64,000 nt of DNA from Streptomyces platensis (GCF_008704855.1 NZ_CP023691.1:3224001-3288000); one strand, 5' to 3'; positions 48,733 through 57,748 are shown, counted from the stretch's first letter. Made by a program: numbers and translations. Notes: generated by a model from the letters alone, not told the origin.

Positions 48733-49608
48733 TTGACCATCGCTCACGCCGACACCGCCCGCACGCCGGTGCCGACCCAGTCCACGTACCAGTCCCGGGT
48801 CGCGGACTACTGGAACGCCGAGGAAAACCCGGTCAACCTCGAACTCGGCAGGATCGACGACCTGTACCACCATCACTACGGCATCGGGGACGCCGACCGG
48901 TCGGTGCTGAACGAGCCGGACCCCGGCCGGCGCCGGGACCGGGTCACCGGTGAACTGCACCGCCTGGAACACGCCCAGGCCGAGCTGCTCGCCTCCCACC
49001 TGGGCGACGTCTCCCCCACCGACCGCGTCTTCGACGCCGGGTGCGGCCGCGGCGGCGGCAGCGTGGTCGCGAATCTGCGCTACGGCTGCCACACCGACGG
49101 CGCCACCATCTCCGCCAAGCAGGCCGATTTCGCCAACGCCCAGGCCCGCAAGCGCGGTGTCGACGACAAGGTGCGCTACCACCACCGCAACATGCTCGAC
49201 ACCGGCTTCACCACCGGCGCGTACGCGGCGTCCTGGAACAACGAGTCGAGCATGTACGTCGAGCTGGACCTGCTGTTCGCCGAGCACGCGCGGCTGCTGC
49301 GGCGCGGTGGCCGCTATGTGGTGATCACCGGCTGCTACAACGACGCCTACGGGCGCGCCTCCCGCGAGGTGTCCCTCATCAACGCCCACTACATCTGCGA
49401 TATCCACCCGCGGTCGGCGTACTTCCGCGCCATGGCCCGCAACCGGCTGGTCCCCGTGCACGTCGAGGACCTGACGGCGGCCGCGCTCCCGTACTGGGAA
49501 CTGCGCCGGGAGGCCGACCACCTGGTCACGGGGATCGAGGACACCTTCCTGACCGCGTACCGCAACGGCAGCTTCCAGTACCTGCTGATCGCCGCCGACC
49601 GGGTCTGA
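48733..49608 (+). CDS. Geranyl diphosphate 2-C-methyltransferase
   Basis: 291 residues from a TTG start at 48733; AAGGAG sits 7 bases upstream and no ATG or GTG is better placed. SAM-binding motif VFDAGCGRGGGSVVANLRYG near residues 97-116, then SWNNESSMYVELDLLFAEHARLLRRGGRYVVITGCYND. Strongly like the methyltransferases that convert GPP to 2-methyl-GPP, feeding the cyclase encoded upstream. Third gene of the operon, 32 bases after the cyclase stop. Confidence 0.92.
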   Translation: MTIAHADTARTPVPTQSTYQSRVADYWNAEENPVNLELGRIDDLYHHHYGIGDADRSVLNEPDPGRRRDRVTGELHRLEHAQAELLASHLGDVSPTDRVFDAGCGRGGGSVVANLRYGCHTDGATISAKQADFANAQARKRGVDDKVRYHHRNMLDTGFTTGAYAASWNNESSMYVELDLLFAEHARLLRRGGRYVVITGCYNDAYGRASREVSLINAHYICDIHPRSAYFRAMARNRLVPVHVEDLTAAALPYWELRREADHLVTGIEDTFLTAYRNGSFQYLLIAADRV

Positions 49609-49622
49609 GAACTCCGCGGTCC

Positions 49623-49650
49623 GTGCCGGGCGTCCCACGACGCCCGGCAC
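49623..49650. terminator. Bidirectional terminator, MIB operon / hexosaminidase
   Basis: Perfect 12-bp stem GTGCCGGGCGTC / GACGCCCGGCAC with a 4-nt loop, between convergent genes. Confidence 0.75.
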
Positions 49651-49657
49651 AGCCGTG

Positions 49658-51262
49658 TCAGCGCGCCGGCCAGGGCACTTCCGGCGCGCGGTAGTAGTTG
49701 ATGCCCAGCGCGTCCCAGCGCGGCCCCTGGGCGGCCAGCCGGACCTTGTAGTCGTCCCAGTCATGGGTGCTCGCCGGGGACCAGCCCAGCTCGGCGATGC
49801 CGGGCAGCCGCGGGAAGGCCATGTACTCGATGTGCGCGGACGTGGAGAGCGTCTCGGACCACAGGGGCGCCTCCACGCCGAGGACGGAGTCCGCGGGCGC
49901 GCCGTCGAGGTAGCGGCCCGGGTCCCAGTCGTAGGAGCGCCTGACGTCCACATAGCCGGCCCAGGACAGGCCCAGCGGCGTGTCCTTGTCGTACTTCATG
50001 TCGAGGTAGGCGCGGTCGGCGGGCGAGAGGATCAGCCGGGTGCCGTTCCGGGCGGCGTCGGCGACCTGCTGCCGCTCCGCCGCGCCCGTCTTGTCGTAGC
50101 CCCAGTACTGCGCGGCGGCGCCCTTGGCCGGGTGCGCACCGGTCAGCTGGTGCCAGCCGACGACGGTCTTGCCGTATTTGGCGACCACCGGCTGCACCTT
50201 GTCCATGAAGGCCACATAGTCCGCATGGCTGGTGGAGTGCGCCTCGTCGCCGCCGATGTGCAGGGAGCGGCCGGGTGTCAGGGCCGCGAGCTCGCGGATG
50301 ACGTCGTCCACGAAGTCGTAGGTCTCCTGCTTGGGCACGCACAGGGAGCTGAAGCCGACCTGGGTGCCGGTGTAGAGCGGCGGCGCCTGGCCGTTGCAGT
50401 TGAGCGGGGCGTAGGAGGCCAGTGCGGCGTTGGTGTGGCCCGGCATGTCGATCTCCGGGACGACGGTCAGATAGCGGGCCGCGGCGTAGCGGACGATCTC
50501 GCGGTAGTCGTCCTTGGTGTAGTAGCCGCCGCGTCCGCCGCCGACCTGGGTGGAGCCGCCGTAGGTCGCCAGCCGTGGCCAGGACTTGATGGCGATCCGC
50601 CAGCCCTGGTCGTCCGAGAGATGCAGATGCAGCTTGTTGATCTTGTACATGGCGAGCTGGTCGATGTACCGCTTGACCTGCGCCACGGTGAAGAAGTGCC
50701 GGGAGACATCGAGCATCGCGCCCCGGTAGCCGTAGCGCGGGGAGTCGGCGATGGTGCCCCCGGCGATCCGCCAGGGCCCGCGCCGGGCCCGCTGCTGCTC
50801 CAGGTCGGCGGGCAGCAGCTGGCGCAGCGTCTGCACGCCGTGGAAGAGCCCGGCGGGGCGGGCGGCGCTGAGGGTGACCGCACGGCCGTCGGAGGTCAGC
50901 CGGTAGCCCTCGGCGCCCAGCCCGCCGGTGCCGCTGCCGCCGAGCCGCAGGACGATGCCGTCCCGGCCGTCCTTGGTGGTGACGGGGAGGGCGAGGCCGG
51001 TGGCGGGCCGCAGCAGCCCCGCCAGATAGCCGGCGATCCGCTTGGCCTCCCCGGAGCCGCCGGGCACCCGGATCCGGGTGCGGTCACCGAGGGTGTACGC
51101 CTCCCCGCCGCCGCGTACGGACGCGGGTGCGGGGATCACCCGGTCCAGTGGGGTGGCGGTCCGGGGAGCGGCCCCGGCGGCGCCCTGCGGCGGTACGGCG
51201 GCGGTCCCCAGCCCCGCCGCCGCGACCAGCAGCAGCGAGAACAGCAGTCTGCGTCGTCTCAT
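49658..51262 (-). CDS. hexA: Secreted GH20 beta-N-acetylhexosaminidase
   Basis: 534 residues from ATG 51262 (GAAGGGA upstream). Twin-Arg-like signal peptide MRRRRLLFSLLLVAAAGLGTAAVPPQGAAGA. N-terminal GH20b domain (RVIPAPASVRGGGEAYTLG) and a TIM barrel with MYKINKLHLHLSDDQGWRI, the catalytic Asp-Glu pair in LHIGGDEAHST, and ALWSET/LGVEAPLWSETL. It releases N-acetylglucosamine from chitooligosaccharides outside the cell by substrate-assisted catalysis. Next to glmS; a DasR-like half site lies upstream. Confidence 0.92.
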   Translation of the reverse strand: MRRRRLLFSLLLVAAAGLGTAAVPPQGAAGAAPRTATPLDRVIPAPASVRGGGEAYTLGDRTRIRVPGGSGEAKRIAGYLAGLLRPATGLALPVTTKDGRDGIVLRLGGSGTGGLGAEGYRLTSDGRAVTLSAARPAGLFHGVQTLRQLLPADLEQQRARRGPWRIAGGTIADSPRYGYRGAMLDVSRHFFTVAQVKRYIDQLAMYKINKLHLHLSDDQGWRIAIKSWPRLATYGGSTQVGGGRGGYYTKDDYREIVRYAAARYLTVVPEIDMPGHTNAALASYAPLNCNGQAPPLYTGTQVGFSSLCVPKQETYDFVDDVIRELAALTPGRSLHIGGDEAHSTSHADYVAFMDKVQPVVAKYGKTVVGWHQLTGAHPAKGAAAQYWGYDKTGAAERQQVADAARNGTRLILSPADRAYLDMKYDKDTPLGLSWAGYVDVRRSYDWDPGRYLDGAPADSVLGVEAPLWSETLSTSAHIEYMAFPRLPGIAELGWSPASTHDWDDYKVRLAAQGPRWDALGINYYRAPEVPWPAR

Positions 51263-51286
51263 CGACGGTCCCTTCGGCGAACCTCG

Positions 51287-51310
51287 TGCATGGCATGGTG
51301 CATGGCATGG
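51287..51310. repeat. Two tandem 12-mers in the hexosaminidase leader
   Basis: TGCATGGCATGG twice in a row, between the putative operator and the ribosome site of the GH20 gene. Meaning unknown. Confidence 0.8.
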
Positions 51311-51355
51311 AGCGACCGAACGGTGACCATGCGTACCGTGAGCCTCGATTCCGGT

Positions 51356-51371
51356 CAAGGTTCAGACCACT
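51356..51371. promoter_or_regulatory. DasR dre-like half site upstream of hexA
   Basis: CAAGGTTCAGACCACT: the right half AGACCACT is a perfect half of the DasR element and the left half matches 3 of 8. It lies 94 bases upstream of the hexA start. DasR control of N-acetylglucosamine genes is known in Streptomyces; this site is tentative. Confidence 0.4.
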
Positions 51372-51451
51372 TTCGAGCCCCCAAATCGGGGACGTGCCCG
51401 ATAGCGGGCAGATTTCTTGCGAATCTCCGCGCCGCCCCGCAGTATCTACGG

Positions 51452-51742
51452 GTGCTCGAACGCCGTCACCGCAGCGCTGAAGCGCCGCACGAAGACCTGG
51501 TGGACCACCTGGTGCGCAGCACACCGCTTCAGCGCGGTGAGGCCGCCCGGGTGGTGCTCGACGTGCTGGCGTACTTCGACGAGACCACGGAGGAATTCGT
51601 CCGCCGCCGCCATCGGGAGCTCCAGTCCCAGGGACTGCGCAACGAGGCGATCTTCGAACGGATCGGCCACGAGATGCCGCACCGCGCCGTGGCCCCGCCC
51701 GGGCTCTCGCCCCGCCAGCTGCGGCGCATCGTCTACGGCTGA
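51452..51742 (+). CDS. Small conserved hypothetical protein
   Basis: 96 residues. GTG 51452 is chosen because codons from the earlier ATG at 51329 have only about 60% G/C in third position and use ATA, CTA and AGA, unlike the rest. Charged, mostly helical (VLERRHRSAEAPHEDLVDHLVRSTPLQRGEAARVVLDVLAYFDETTEEFVRRRHRELQSQGLRNEAIFERIG) with a basic C-terminus LSPRQLRRIVYG. No family recognised. It lies between hexA and glmS. Confidence 0.6.
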   Translation: MLERRHRSAEAPHEDLVDHLVRSTPLQRGEAARVVLDVLAYFDETTEEFVRRRHRELQSQGLRNEAIFERIGHEMPHRAVAPPGLSPRQLRRIVYG

Positions 51743-51808
51743 CGGCCACGCCCGGGACGCCGGGCAGCACGCACCATTGCCACAACGCTTTACTGGGAGG
51801 GTCACTGT

Positions 51809-53638
51809 ATGTGCGGGATCGTTGGATACATCGGCAAACGTGATGTCGCCCCGCTGCTCCTCGAGGGCCTTCAGCGCCTGGAGTACCGGGGTTACGACTC
51901 CGCGGGCATCGCCATCCACGCCAAGGGCACCGGCAAGGCCGCGGGCGGCCTGAAGACCGCCAAGGCCAAGGGGCGGGTCCGTGAGCTGGAGTCCCGGCTG
52001 CCCAAGCGCTTCGCGGGCTCCACCGGCATCGCGCACACCCGCTGGGCCACCCACGGCGCGCCGACCGACGAGAACGCCCACCCGCACCGGGACACCGAGG
52101 GCAAGGTCGCGGTCGTCCACAACGGCATCATCGACAACGCCTCCGACCTGCGCGCCCGCCTGACCGCCGAGGGCGTCGTCTTCGCCTCCGAGACCGACAC
52201 CGAGGTGCTGGCCCACCTCATCGGCCGCTCCACGGCCGAGAAGCTGGAGGAGCGGGTCCGCGAGGCGCTGCGGCACATCGAGGGCACCTACGGCATCGCC
52301 GTGCTGCACGCCGACTTCCCCGACCGCATCGTGGTGGCCCGCAACGGCTCCCCGGTCGTCCTCGGCATCGGCGAGCACGAGATGTTCGTCTCCTCCGACG
52401 TCGCCGCGCTGGTCTCGCACACCCGCCAGGTCGTCACCCTCGACGACGGCGAGATGGCCACCCTCAAGGCCGACGACTACCGCACGTACACCACCGAGGG
52501 CTCGCGGACCACGTCCGCTCCGGAGACCGTCGAGTACGCGGCCGAGTCGTACGACCTGGGCGGCCACGACACCTACATGCACAAGGAGATCTCCGAGCAG
52601 GCGGACGCGGTGGACCGCGCGCTGCGCGGCCGGATCGACGACCGCTTCTCCACCGTGCACCTCGGCGGCCTGAACCTCGACGCCCGCGAGGCGCGCGGGG
52701 TGCGCCGGGTGAAGATCCTGGGCTGCGGCACCTCGTACCACGCGGGCCAGATCGGCGCGCAGATGATCGAGGAGCTGGCCCGTATCCCCTCGGACGCCGA
52801 GCCGGCCTCCGAGTTCCGCTACCGCAACCCGGTGGTGGACCCCGACACGCTGTACGTGGCGGTCTCCCAGTCCGGTGAGACCTACGACGTACTGGCGGCC
52901 GTCCAGGAGCTCAAGCGCAAGGGCGCCCGGGTCCTGGGCCTGGTGAACGTGGTCGGCTCGGCGATCGCCCGGGAGACCGACGGCGGCATCTATGTGCACG
53001 CCGGCCCCGAGGTCTGCGTGGTCTCCACCAAGTGCTTCACCAACATGGTGGTGTCCTTCGCGCTGCTCGCCCTGCACCTGGGCCGGATCCGTGACCTGTC
53101 GGTCGCGGACGGCAAGCGGATCATCGAGGGCCTGCGCAAGCTGCCCGCGCAGATCGACGAGATCCTCAAGGGCGAGGAGGACATCAAGAAGCTGTCGGCC
53201 GCCTACGCGGACGCCAAGTCGATGATGTTCATCGGCCGGGTGCGCGGCTACCCCGTGGCCCGTGAGGCCTCCCTGAAGCTCAAGGAGGTCTCCTACATCC
53301 ACGCCGAGGCCTACCCGGCCTCCGAGCTCAAGCACGGCCCGCTGGCCCTCATCGAGCCCGCGATGCCGACCGTCGCGATCGTCCCGGACGATGACCTGCT
53401 GGAGAAGAACCGCGCCGCGCTGGAGGAGATCAAGGCCCGCAGCGGCCGCATCCTGGCCGTCGCGCACCAGGAGCAGGAGAAGGCCGACCACACCATCGTC
53501 GTCCCGAAGAACGAGCCCGAGCTGGACCCGATCCTGATGGGCATCCCGCTCCAACTGCTCGCCTACCACACGGCCTTGGCCCTCGGCCGCGACATCGACA
53601 AGCCGCGCAACCTCGCGAAGTCCGTCACGGTCGAATAA
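51809..53638 (+). CDS. glmS: Glutamine:fructose-6-phosphate aminotransferase (glucosamine-6-phosphate synthase)
   Basis: 609 residues. N-terminal glutaminase with the nucleophile Cys2 (MCGIVGYIGKRD) and HTRWATHG. Two C-terminal SIS domains: LGCGTSYHAGQIGAQMIEELARI with SQSGETYDVLAAV, and MFIGRVRGYPVAREASLKLKEVSYIHAEAYPASELKHGPLALIEP. C-terminus RNLAKSVTVE. It makes glucosamine-6-phosphate, first step of UDP-GlcNAc synthesis. It starts with GGGAGGG upstream. Streptomycetes often carry more than one glmS; whether this is the only copy cannot be told. Confidence 0.95.
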   Translation: MCGIVGYIGKRDVAPLLLEGLQRLEYRGYDSAGIAIHAKGTGKAAGGLKTAKAKGRVRELESRLPKRFAGSTGIAHTRWATHGAPTDENAHPHRDTEGKVAVVHNGIIDNASDLRARLTAEGVVFASETDTEVLAHLIGRSTAEKLEERVREALRHIEGTYGIAVLHADFPDRIVVARNGSPVVLGIGEHEMFVSSDVAALVSHTRQVVTLDDGEMATLKADDYRTYTTEGSRTTSAPETVEYAAESYDLGGHDTYMHKEISEQADAVDRALRGRIDDRFSTVHLGGLNLDAREARGVRRVKILGCGTSYHAGQIGAQMIEELARIPSDAEPASEFRYRNPVVDPDTLYVAVSQSGETYDVLAAVQELKRKGARVLGLVNVVGSAIARETDGGIYVHAGPEVCVVSTKCFTNMVVSFALLALHLGRIRDLSVADGKRIIEGLRKLPAQIDEILKGEEDIKKLSAAYADAKSMMFIGRVRGYPVAREASLKLKEVSYIHAEAYPASELKHGPLALIEPAMPTVAIVPDDDLLEKNRAALEEIKARSGRILAVAHQEQEKADHTIVVPKNEPELDPILMGIPLQLLAYHTALALGRDIDKPRNLAKSVTVE

Positions 53639-53646
53639 CCCACCCG

Positions 53647-53683
53647 GGCGGCTCCGCGCGTGCCACCAGCGCGCGGAGCCGCC
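53647..53683 (+). terminator. Hairpin terminator after glmS
   Basis: Perfect 14-bp stem (53647-53660 with 53670-53683) and 9-nt loop, starting 8 bases after the stop. The rest of the gap to 53994 (about 310 bases) shows no gene; only short, poorly supported reading frames. Confidence 0.75.
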
Positions 53684-53994
53684 GCCTCCCCTTCGCCGGC
53701 GTCGCCCATCCGCCGGCGGGATGCCGCCGCCCCGGGAGCCGTCACCTCCCGGCCGGCAGCACGAAGTTGCCGTGCGCGCGGCCGCCGGGCCCGTGATGCG
53801 GCGCGCCCACGTGGCGGTTTCCTACCCCTCGCGGGCGGCCGATTCACCTTGCCGCGTCAGCGGAAGTGCGGCTGCGCACAATCCTCATGACGCCCCCGCA
53901 CCTGTGTGCATGACGGGGAGAAAGATCGTGTGAAGAGGCGGCGCGGCACGGGGAGTTGGGCGCACGCCGAGGCCGCGCCCGCACCGAGGGTGCG

Positions 53995-54516
53995 TCAGGG
54001 AATCACGATCACCGGGCGCTGCGCCCGGCGGGCCAGCCGGCCGGCCACCGAGCCGAAGATCCGGCCGACGATGCCGTGCGTGGAGCCGACCACGATCGCG
54101 TCGGCCTCGTACTCCCGGCCGACCTCCTCCAGCTCGTGGCAGATGTCCCCGCCGCGCTCGACGAGGATCCAGGGCACCTCGGTGAGATGATCCGCACAGG
54201 CCAGCTCCAGGCCGAGCACTTCGGTGCGGTGATCCGGCACGTCCACGAAGACGGGGGGCTCACAGCCCGCCCAGACGGTCGTCGGCAGCCGGTTGGCCAC
54301 ATGGACGATGATCAAACCGGAGCCCAGGCGCCGGGCCATACCGATTGCATACGCCAATGCGCGCTCGCTCGACATGGAGCCGTCGAAGCCGACCACGACG
54401 CCGTGCCGGAACGCGGGGTCGCAGGAGTGGCGCGTCTTTTCCGCCGCTTCGAGGTCCGCCATGGGATCGGCGACCTGCTTGCGGTCCGCGGGTTCGGGGA
54501 TTTCGTGACCGGCCAT
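53995..54516 (-). CDS. Universal stress protein family
   Basis: 173 residues from ATG 54516; the frame extends to 54621 but homologues as I recall begin MAGHE. UspA fold: VVVGFDGSMSSERALAYAIGMARRLGSGLIIVHVAN, and the ATP-loop pattern IVVGSTHGIVGRIFGSVAGRLARRAQRPVIVIP (G-x2-G-x-n-G-S). Single domain, ATP-binding type. Function is generally stress or dormancy signalling; the specific role is unknown. Confidence 0.85.
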   Translation of the reverse strand: MAGHEIPEPADRKQVADPMADLEAAEKTRHSCDPAFRHGVVVGFDGSMSSERALAYAIGMARRLGSGLIIVHVANRLPTTVWAGCEPPVFVDVPDHRTEVLGLELACADHLTEVPWILVERGGDICHELEEVGREYEADAIVVGSTHGIVGRIFGSVAGRLARRAQRPVIVIP

Positions 54517-54882
54517 TGGTGTCTCGGCGAGGACGTCCTCTTGCGGAGGGGCGAACGGGGAACGGCGATTGACTTGATCCGGCAGTTGACTGAGCTGACT
54601 CGCCCGAAGTGCGGGAGCCATAGTTCAAAGAGGAACGATACGACTGGGAATCATCTTCCCAACCCGATACCCCAAGAGTACGGCGCCACTCCCCCGCTGC
54701 CCAGAGCCCGCCGTGGACGCACAGCGCCCGTGCGAGGTGGGTGGGGCCTCGAAACGTTCCCCGGAGCATGCCGGAGCGTGGCGCGGATGGCAATGCCCCG
54801 GCCTGCCCCCGTACGTACCCCTCGCGGTGACCCATGATCGTCGGCTGCGTTGTAGTAGCAGCCCGTCCGAGGGGAGTGCGCG

Positions 54883-55188
54883 GTGCCGTTGCCGTCCGAC
54901 AGATCACCCGACCCAGTGAGTGATGTGGTGCGCTGGGGCGCGTTCAGCTGCGCCCTGGTGCCCCTCGTCCTGATCTTCAGTGGCGCCTCCTGGGCCGGCG
55001 CGGCCGGTGCCGCCGCCGGTCTGGCCGCGGTGACCGGCGTCTGTCGCGCGCTGTTGCGGCATTCCGAACGGACCGCCGCACGGGTCCGCGTGCGCGAGGT
55101 CGGACGACACCGGGACAGAAACGGACGTTCAGGGACAACAGCGCACGGGGGCGGCCGGCACTCCGAAAGGCGTACGCCGGTCGATTGA
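54883..55188 (+). CDS. Small membrane protein, unknown function
   Basis: 101 residues from GTG 54883, after GAGGGGAG. Two hydrophobic segments (WGAFSCALVPLVLIFSGASWAGAAGAAAGLAAVTGVCRALL) are followed by a very basic tail of Arg and His. Found as a small conserved gene beside adpA in streptomycetes as far as I recall. No function known. Confidence 0.65.
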   Translation: MPLPSDRSPDPVSDVVRWGAFSCALVPLVLIFSGASWAGAAGAAAGLAAVTGVCRALLRHSERTAARVRVREVGRHRDRNGRSGTTAHGGGRHSERRTPVD

Positions 55189-55537
55189 GGCGTCTGCAAG
55201 TCTGCGCGCGACCGTTTTCAGCCAACTTCCGGCCGAGGTCCACACCTTGCCCGCGGCACCCCTCAACCCTGGTGTGAGCAGGGAGGAAAGGACCGCTGGG
55301 CATGGTTGTGCCCTACTGCGAACGGGCAGAGCCGAGACGCGTACTTCCCATGTAGGCCCGACGAGTGGAACGCTTCGTGATCGAATGCTTCGCGCCAAGT
55401 TGCCATATCGACATACCAGCGGGTGGTGAACTTGGCACTCCATCCTCACGGAACACAGTAGATTCGATCTTGGTAGCAATGGCGGGGGAACTGTGCAGGA
55501 CCGAGAGGGCGAGACGACCGAGGGGGGCTTAAGTGCC
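55189..55537 (+). promoter_or_regulatory. Long adpA promoter and leader
   Basis: 349 bases, AT-richer than its surroundings. Contains TAGATT (55459-55464) as a possible -10 and TTGGCA (55432-55437), though 21 bases apart. On the minus strand it has an AdpA-like box TGGCGCGAAG (55388-55397; 9 of 10 to TGGCSNGWWY), consistent with the known self-control of adpA. Ribosome site GAGGGGGG at about 55520. Confidence 0.5.
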
Positions 55538-56818
55538 ATGAGCCAGGACTCCGCTGCCGTACCAGATGCCGCACGCAAGCTCGCCGCCCGACGACGCCGC
55601 GAAATAGTCGCGGTGCTCCTCTTCAGCGGCGGCCCCATTTTCGAGAGCTCCATTCCGCTCTCGGTCTTCGGCATCGACCGACAGGACGCAGGCGTTCCGC
55701 GGTACCGGCTGCTTGTGTGCGCGGGCGAAGATGCGCCTTTGCGCACGACCGGGGGGCTCGAACTATCCGCCCCCTACGGGCTGGAGGCGATCTCCCGTGC
55801 CGGGACGGTCGTCGTACCGGCCTGGCGATCCATCACCCAGGCCCCGCCGCCCGCCGCGCTCGACGCGCTGCGCCGCGCGCATGAAGAAGGGGCCAGAATC
55901 GTCGGGCTGTGCACGGGGGCGTTCGTCCTCGCCGCGGCCGGACTGCTCGACGGCCGCCCGGCCACCACCCACTGGATGTACGCACCGACGCTCGCCAAGC
56001 GTTACCCGTCCGTCCATGTGGACCCCCGCGAGCTCTTCGTCGATGACGGCGATGTGCTCACGTCCGCGGGAACGGCGGCCGGTATCGACCTGTGTCTGCA
56101 CATCGTGCGCACCGACCACGGCGCGGACGCCGCGAACGCGCTGGCCCGCCGGCTCGTCGTGCCGCCCCGCCGGACCGCGTCCGACATGGGGCACCAGCGC
56201 TACCTGGACAGGTCATTACCTGAAGAGATCGGCGCCGACCCGCTCGCCGAGGTCGTCGCCTGGGCGCTGGAGCATCTCCACGAGCAGTTCGACGTGGAGA
56301 CGCTGGCCGCGCGTGCGTACATGAGCCGGCGCACCTTCGACCGGCGCTTCCGCTCGCTGACCGGCAGCGCTCCGCTCCAGTGGCTGATCACCCAGCGGGT
56401 GCTCCAGGCCCAGCGGCTGCTGGAGACCTCCGACTATTCGGTGGACGAGGTCGCCGGGCGCTGCGGCTTCCGCTCGCCGGTCGCCCTGCGCGGGCACTTC
56501 CGGCGGCAGCTGGGCGCCTCGCCCGCGGCCTACCGTGCGGCCTACCGCGCGCGCCGGCCGCAGAACGGGGGACCCGAGCCCGCGCTCAGACCGGAGCGTG
56601 CCGAGCGGCCGGAGCGGGAGCGGGCGATGCTCGGGGCGGGCAGCGGGGAGCGGTATGCCGCCGCCGCGCTGGCCGGCCACGGGCTGGCGACCGCGGAAGG
56701 GGCCGAAGCGGGCAAACCGCAGTCGGACGTCTACGCCTCCCGGCTGCCGGAATCCCCGGGCGGCCGGGGTCCGGGCCGCCCCGTGCTGCCCGGACAGCGG
56801 GAGCGCCCCGTAGGGTGA
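55538..56818 (+). CDS. adpA: AdpA, central developmental and antibiotic regulator (AraC family), TTA-containing
   Basis: 426 residues from ATG 55538, the start used by other AdpA proteins ([32 protein letters not shown]). N-terminal ThiJ/PfpI-like dimerisation domain (about 20-195; [18 protein letters not shown]) and AraC-type double helix-turn-helix (about 230-335; [76 protein letters not shown]). Leu227 between them is TTA (56216-56218), as in other AdpA genes, making translation depend on the bldA tRNA. Disordered Ala/Pro-rich tail. It activates hundreds of genes for aerial growth and secondary metabolism. Ends 5 bases before orn. Confidence 0.96.
   Translation: MSQDSAAVPDAARKLAARRRREIVAVLLFSGGPIFESSIPLSVFGIDRQDAGVPRYRLLVCAGEDAPLRTTGGLELSAPYGLEAISRAGTVVVPAWRSITQAPPPAALDALRRAHEEGARIVGLCTGAFVLAAAGLLDGRPATTHWMYAPTLAKRYPSVHVDPRELFVDDGDVLTSAGTAAGIDLCLHIVRTDHGADAANALARRLVVPPRRTASDMGHQRYLDRSLPEEIGADPLAEVVAWALEHLHEQFDVETLAARAYMSRRTFDRRFRSLTGSAPLQWLITQRVLQAQRLLETSDYSVDEVAGRCGFRSPVALRGHFRRQLGASPAAYRAAYRARRPQNGGPEPALRPERAERPERERAMLGAGSGERYAAAALAGHGLATAEGAEAGKPQSDVYASRLPESPGGRGPGRPVLPGQRERPVG
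56216..56218 (+). promoter_or_regulatory. bldA-dependent TTA codon in adpA
   Basis: In frame as codon 227 (TCA-TTA-CCT). TTA is very rare in streptomycete genes and is read only by the bldA tRNA. Confidence 0.9.
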
Positions 56819-56823
56819 GATGT

Positions 56824-57441
56824 ATGAACGATCGCATGGTGTGGATCGACTGCGAGATGACCGGACTCTCGCTGGCGAATGACGCGCTCATCGAGGTGGC
56901 CGCCCTGGTCACCGACTCGGAGCTGAATGTGCTGGGCGACGGGGTGGATGTGGTGATCCGCCCTCCGGCCGAGGCGCTCGGCACCATGCCGGAGGTGGTG
57001 CGCCAGATGCACACCGCCTCCGGGCTGCTGGAGGAGCTCGACAGCGGTACGACGCTGGAGGCGGCGGAGGCGCAGGTGCTTGCGTACATCAAGCAGCATG
57101 TGCCGGACCCAGGGAAGGCGCCGCTGTGCGGCAATTCCGTGGGCACCGACCGTGGCTTCCTGCTGCGCGACATGCCGACGCTGGAGAGCTACCTCCACTA
57201 CCGGATCGTCGATGTCTCGTCCGTGAAGGAACTGGCCCGGCGCTGGTTCCCGCGGGCCTACTTCAACAGTCCGGACAAAAACGGCAACCACCGGGCGCTG
57301 GCGGACATCCGTGAATCCATCGCGGAACTGCGCTACTACCGGGAGGCGGTCTTCGTGCCGCAGCCCGGTCCCGACTCGGACACCGCGAAGGCCATCGCCG
57401 CCAAGCACGTCCTTCCCGCTGAGCCGCAGTCCACGCCGTAG
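56824..57441 (+). CDS. orn: Oligoribonuclease
   Basis: 205 residues from ATG 56824. DEDDh 3'-5' exonuclease: Asp9 and Glu11 in [11 protein letters not shown], Asp in [18 protein letters not shown], His and Asp in [14 protein letters not shown]. Degrades two- to five-nucleotide RNA and pGpG, so it also closes the cyclic-di-GMP pathway. The gene follows adpA by 5 bases in the order known from other streptomycetes, where orn is needed for normal development. Confidence 0.96.
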   Translation: MNDRMVWIDCEMTGLSLANDALIEVAALVTDSELNVLGDGVDVVIRPPAEALGTMPEVVRQMHTASGLLEELDSGTTLEAAEAQVLAYIKQHVPDPGKAPLCGNSVGTDRGFLLRDMPTLESYLHYRIVDVSSVKELARRWFPRAYFNSPDKNGNHRALADIRESIAELRYYREAVFVPQPGPDSDTAKAIAAKHVLPAEPQSTP

Positions 57442-57456
57442 CGAGCCACAGGGCGC

Positions 57457-57500
57457 GTGTCGTGCGGGTGCCCACGGGGCCACCGTGACCCGCACGACAC
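57457..57500 (+). terminator. Hairpin terminator after orn
   Basis: 13-bp perfect stem GTGTCGTGCGGGT / ACCCGCACGACAC, extended by four more pairs below a 2-base bulge; 18-nt loop; 15 bases after the stop. Confidence 0.7.
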
Positions 57501-57602
57501 GCCCTCGGGCCCGGGACACAAAACCTGGGCGCGAGCACCCCTCCGGACCCTGTACACTTTTTCTCAGCCGGTGGGGAAAAAGAACCACACAGCACCGGTC
57601 AT

Positions 57603-57679
57603 GGTGGGTATAGCTCAGCTGGTAGAGCACCTGGTTGTGGTCCAGGATGTCGCGGGTTCAAGTCCCGTTACTCACCCCA
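57603..57679 (+). tRNA. tRNA-His (GTG anticodon)
   Basis: Cloverleaf readable by eye: acceptor GTGGGTA (57604-57610) with TACTCAC (57669-57675), D-arm TAGCTCAGCTGGTAGAGCA, anticodon stem CCTGG/CCAGG with loop TTGTGGT (anticodon GTG at 57637-57639), T-arm CGGGTTCAAGTCCCG, C73 and encoded CCA. G at 57603 is the -1 guanosine opposite C73 that is diagnostic for tRNA-His. A TACACT box at 57553-57558 could be its -10. Confidence 0.97.
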
Positions 57680-57685
57680 CTTCAA

Positions 57686-57710
57686 GGCCCCCGACCTCAG
57701 GTCGGGGGCC
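57686..57710 (+). terminator. Terminator after tRNA-His
   Basis: Perfect 11-bp stem GGCCCCCGACC / GGTCGGGGGCC with a 3-nt loop, 7 bases after the tRNA. Confidence 0.8.
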
Positions 57711-57717
57711 TTGGCGT

Positions 57718-57748
57718 TTGTCGGGGCCCGGCCGGAGGCGCCTATATA
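57718..57748 (+). promoter_or_regulatory. Orphan promoter-like sequence
   Basis: TTGTCG (57718-57723), 19-base spacer, TATATA (57743-57748): an AT-rich -10 in a very GC-rich setting, with no convincing gene before the terminator at 57917-57951. Possible small RNA of about 190-200 nt. Confidence 0.4.

Noticed and set aside
51329..51451. N-terminal extension of the small gene before glmS
   Set aside because: Third-position G/C falls to about 60% with rare codons, and a dre-like site lies inside; looks non-coding.
53684..53994. Coding region between glmS and the stress protein
   Set aside because: Only short frames that end early or lack ribosome sites; treated as intergenic.
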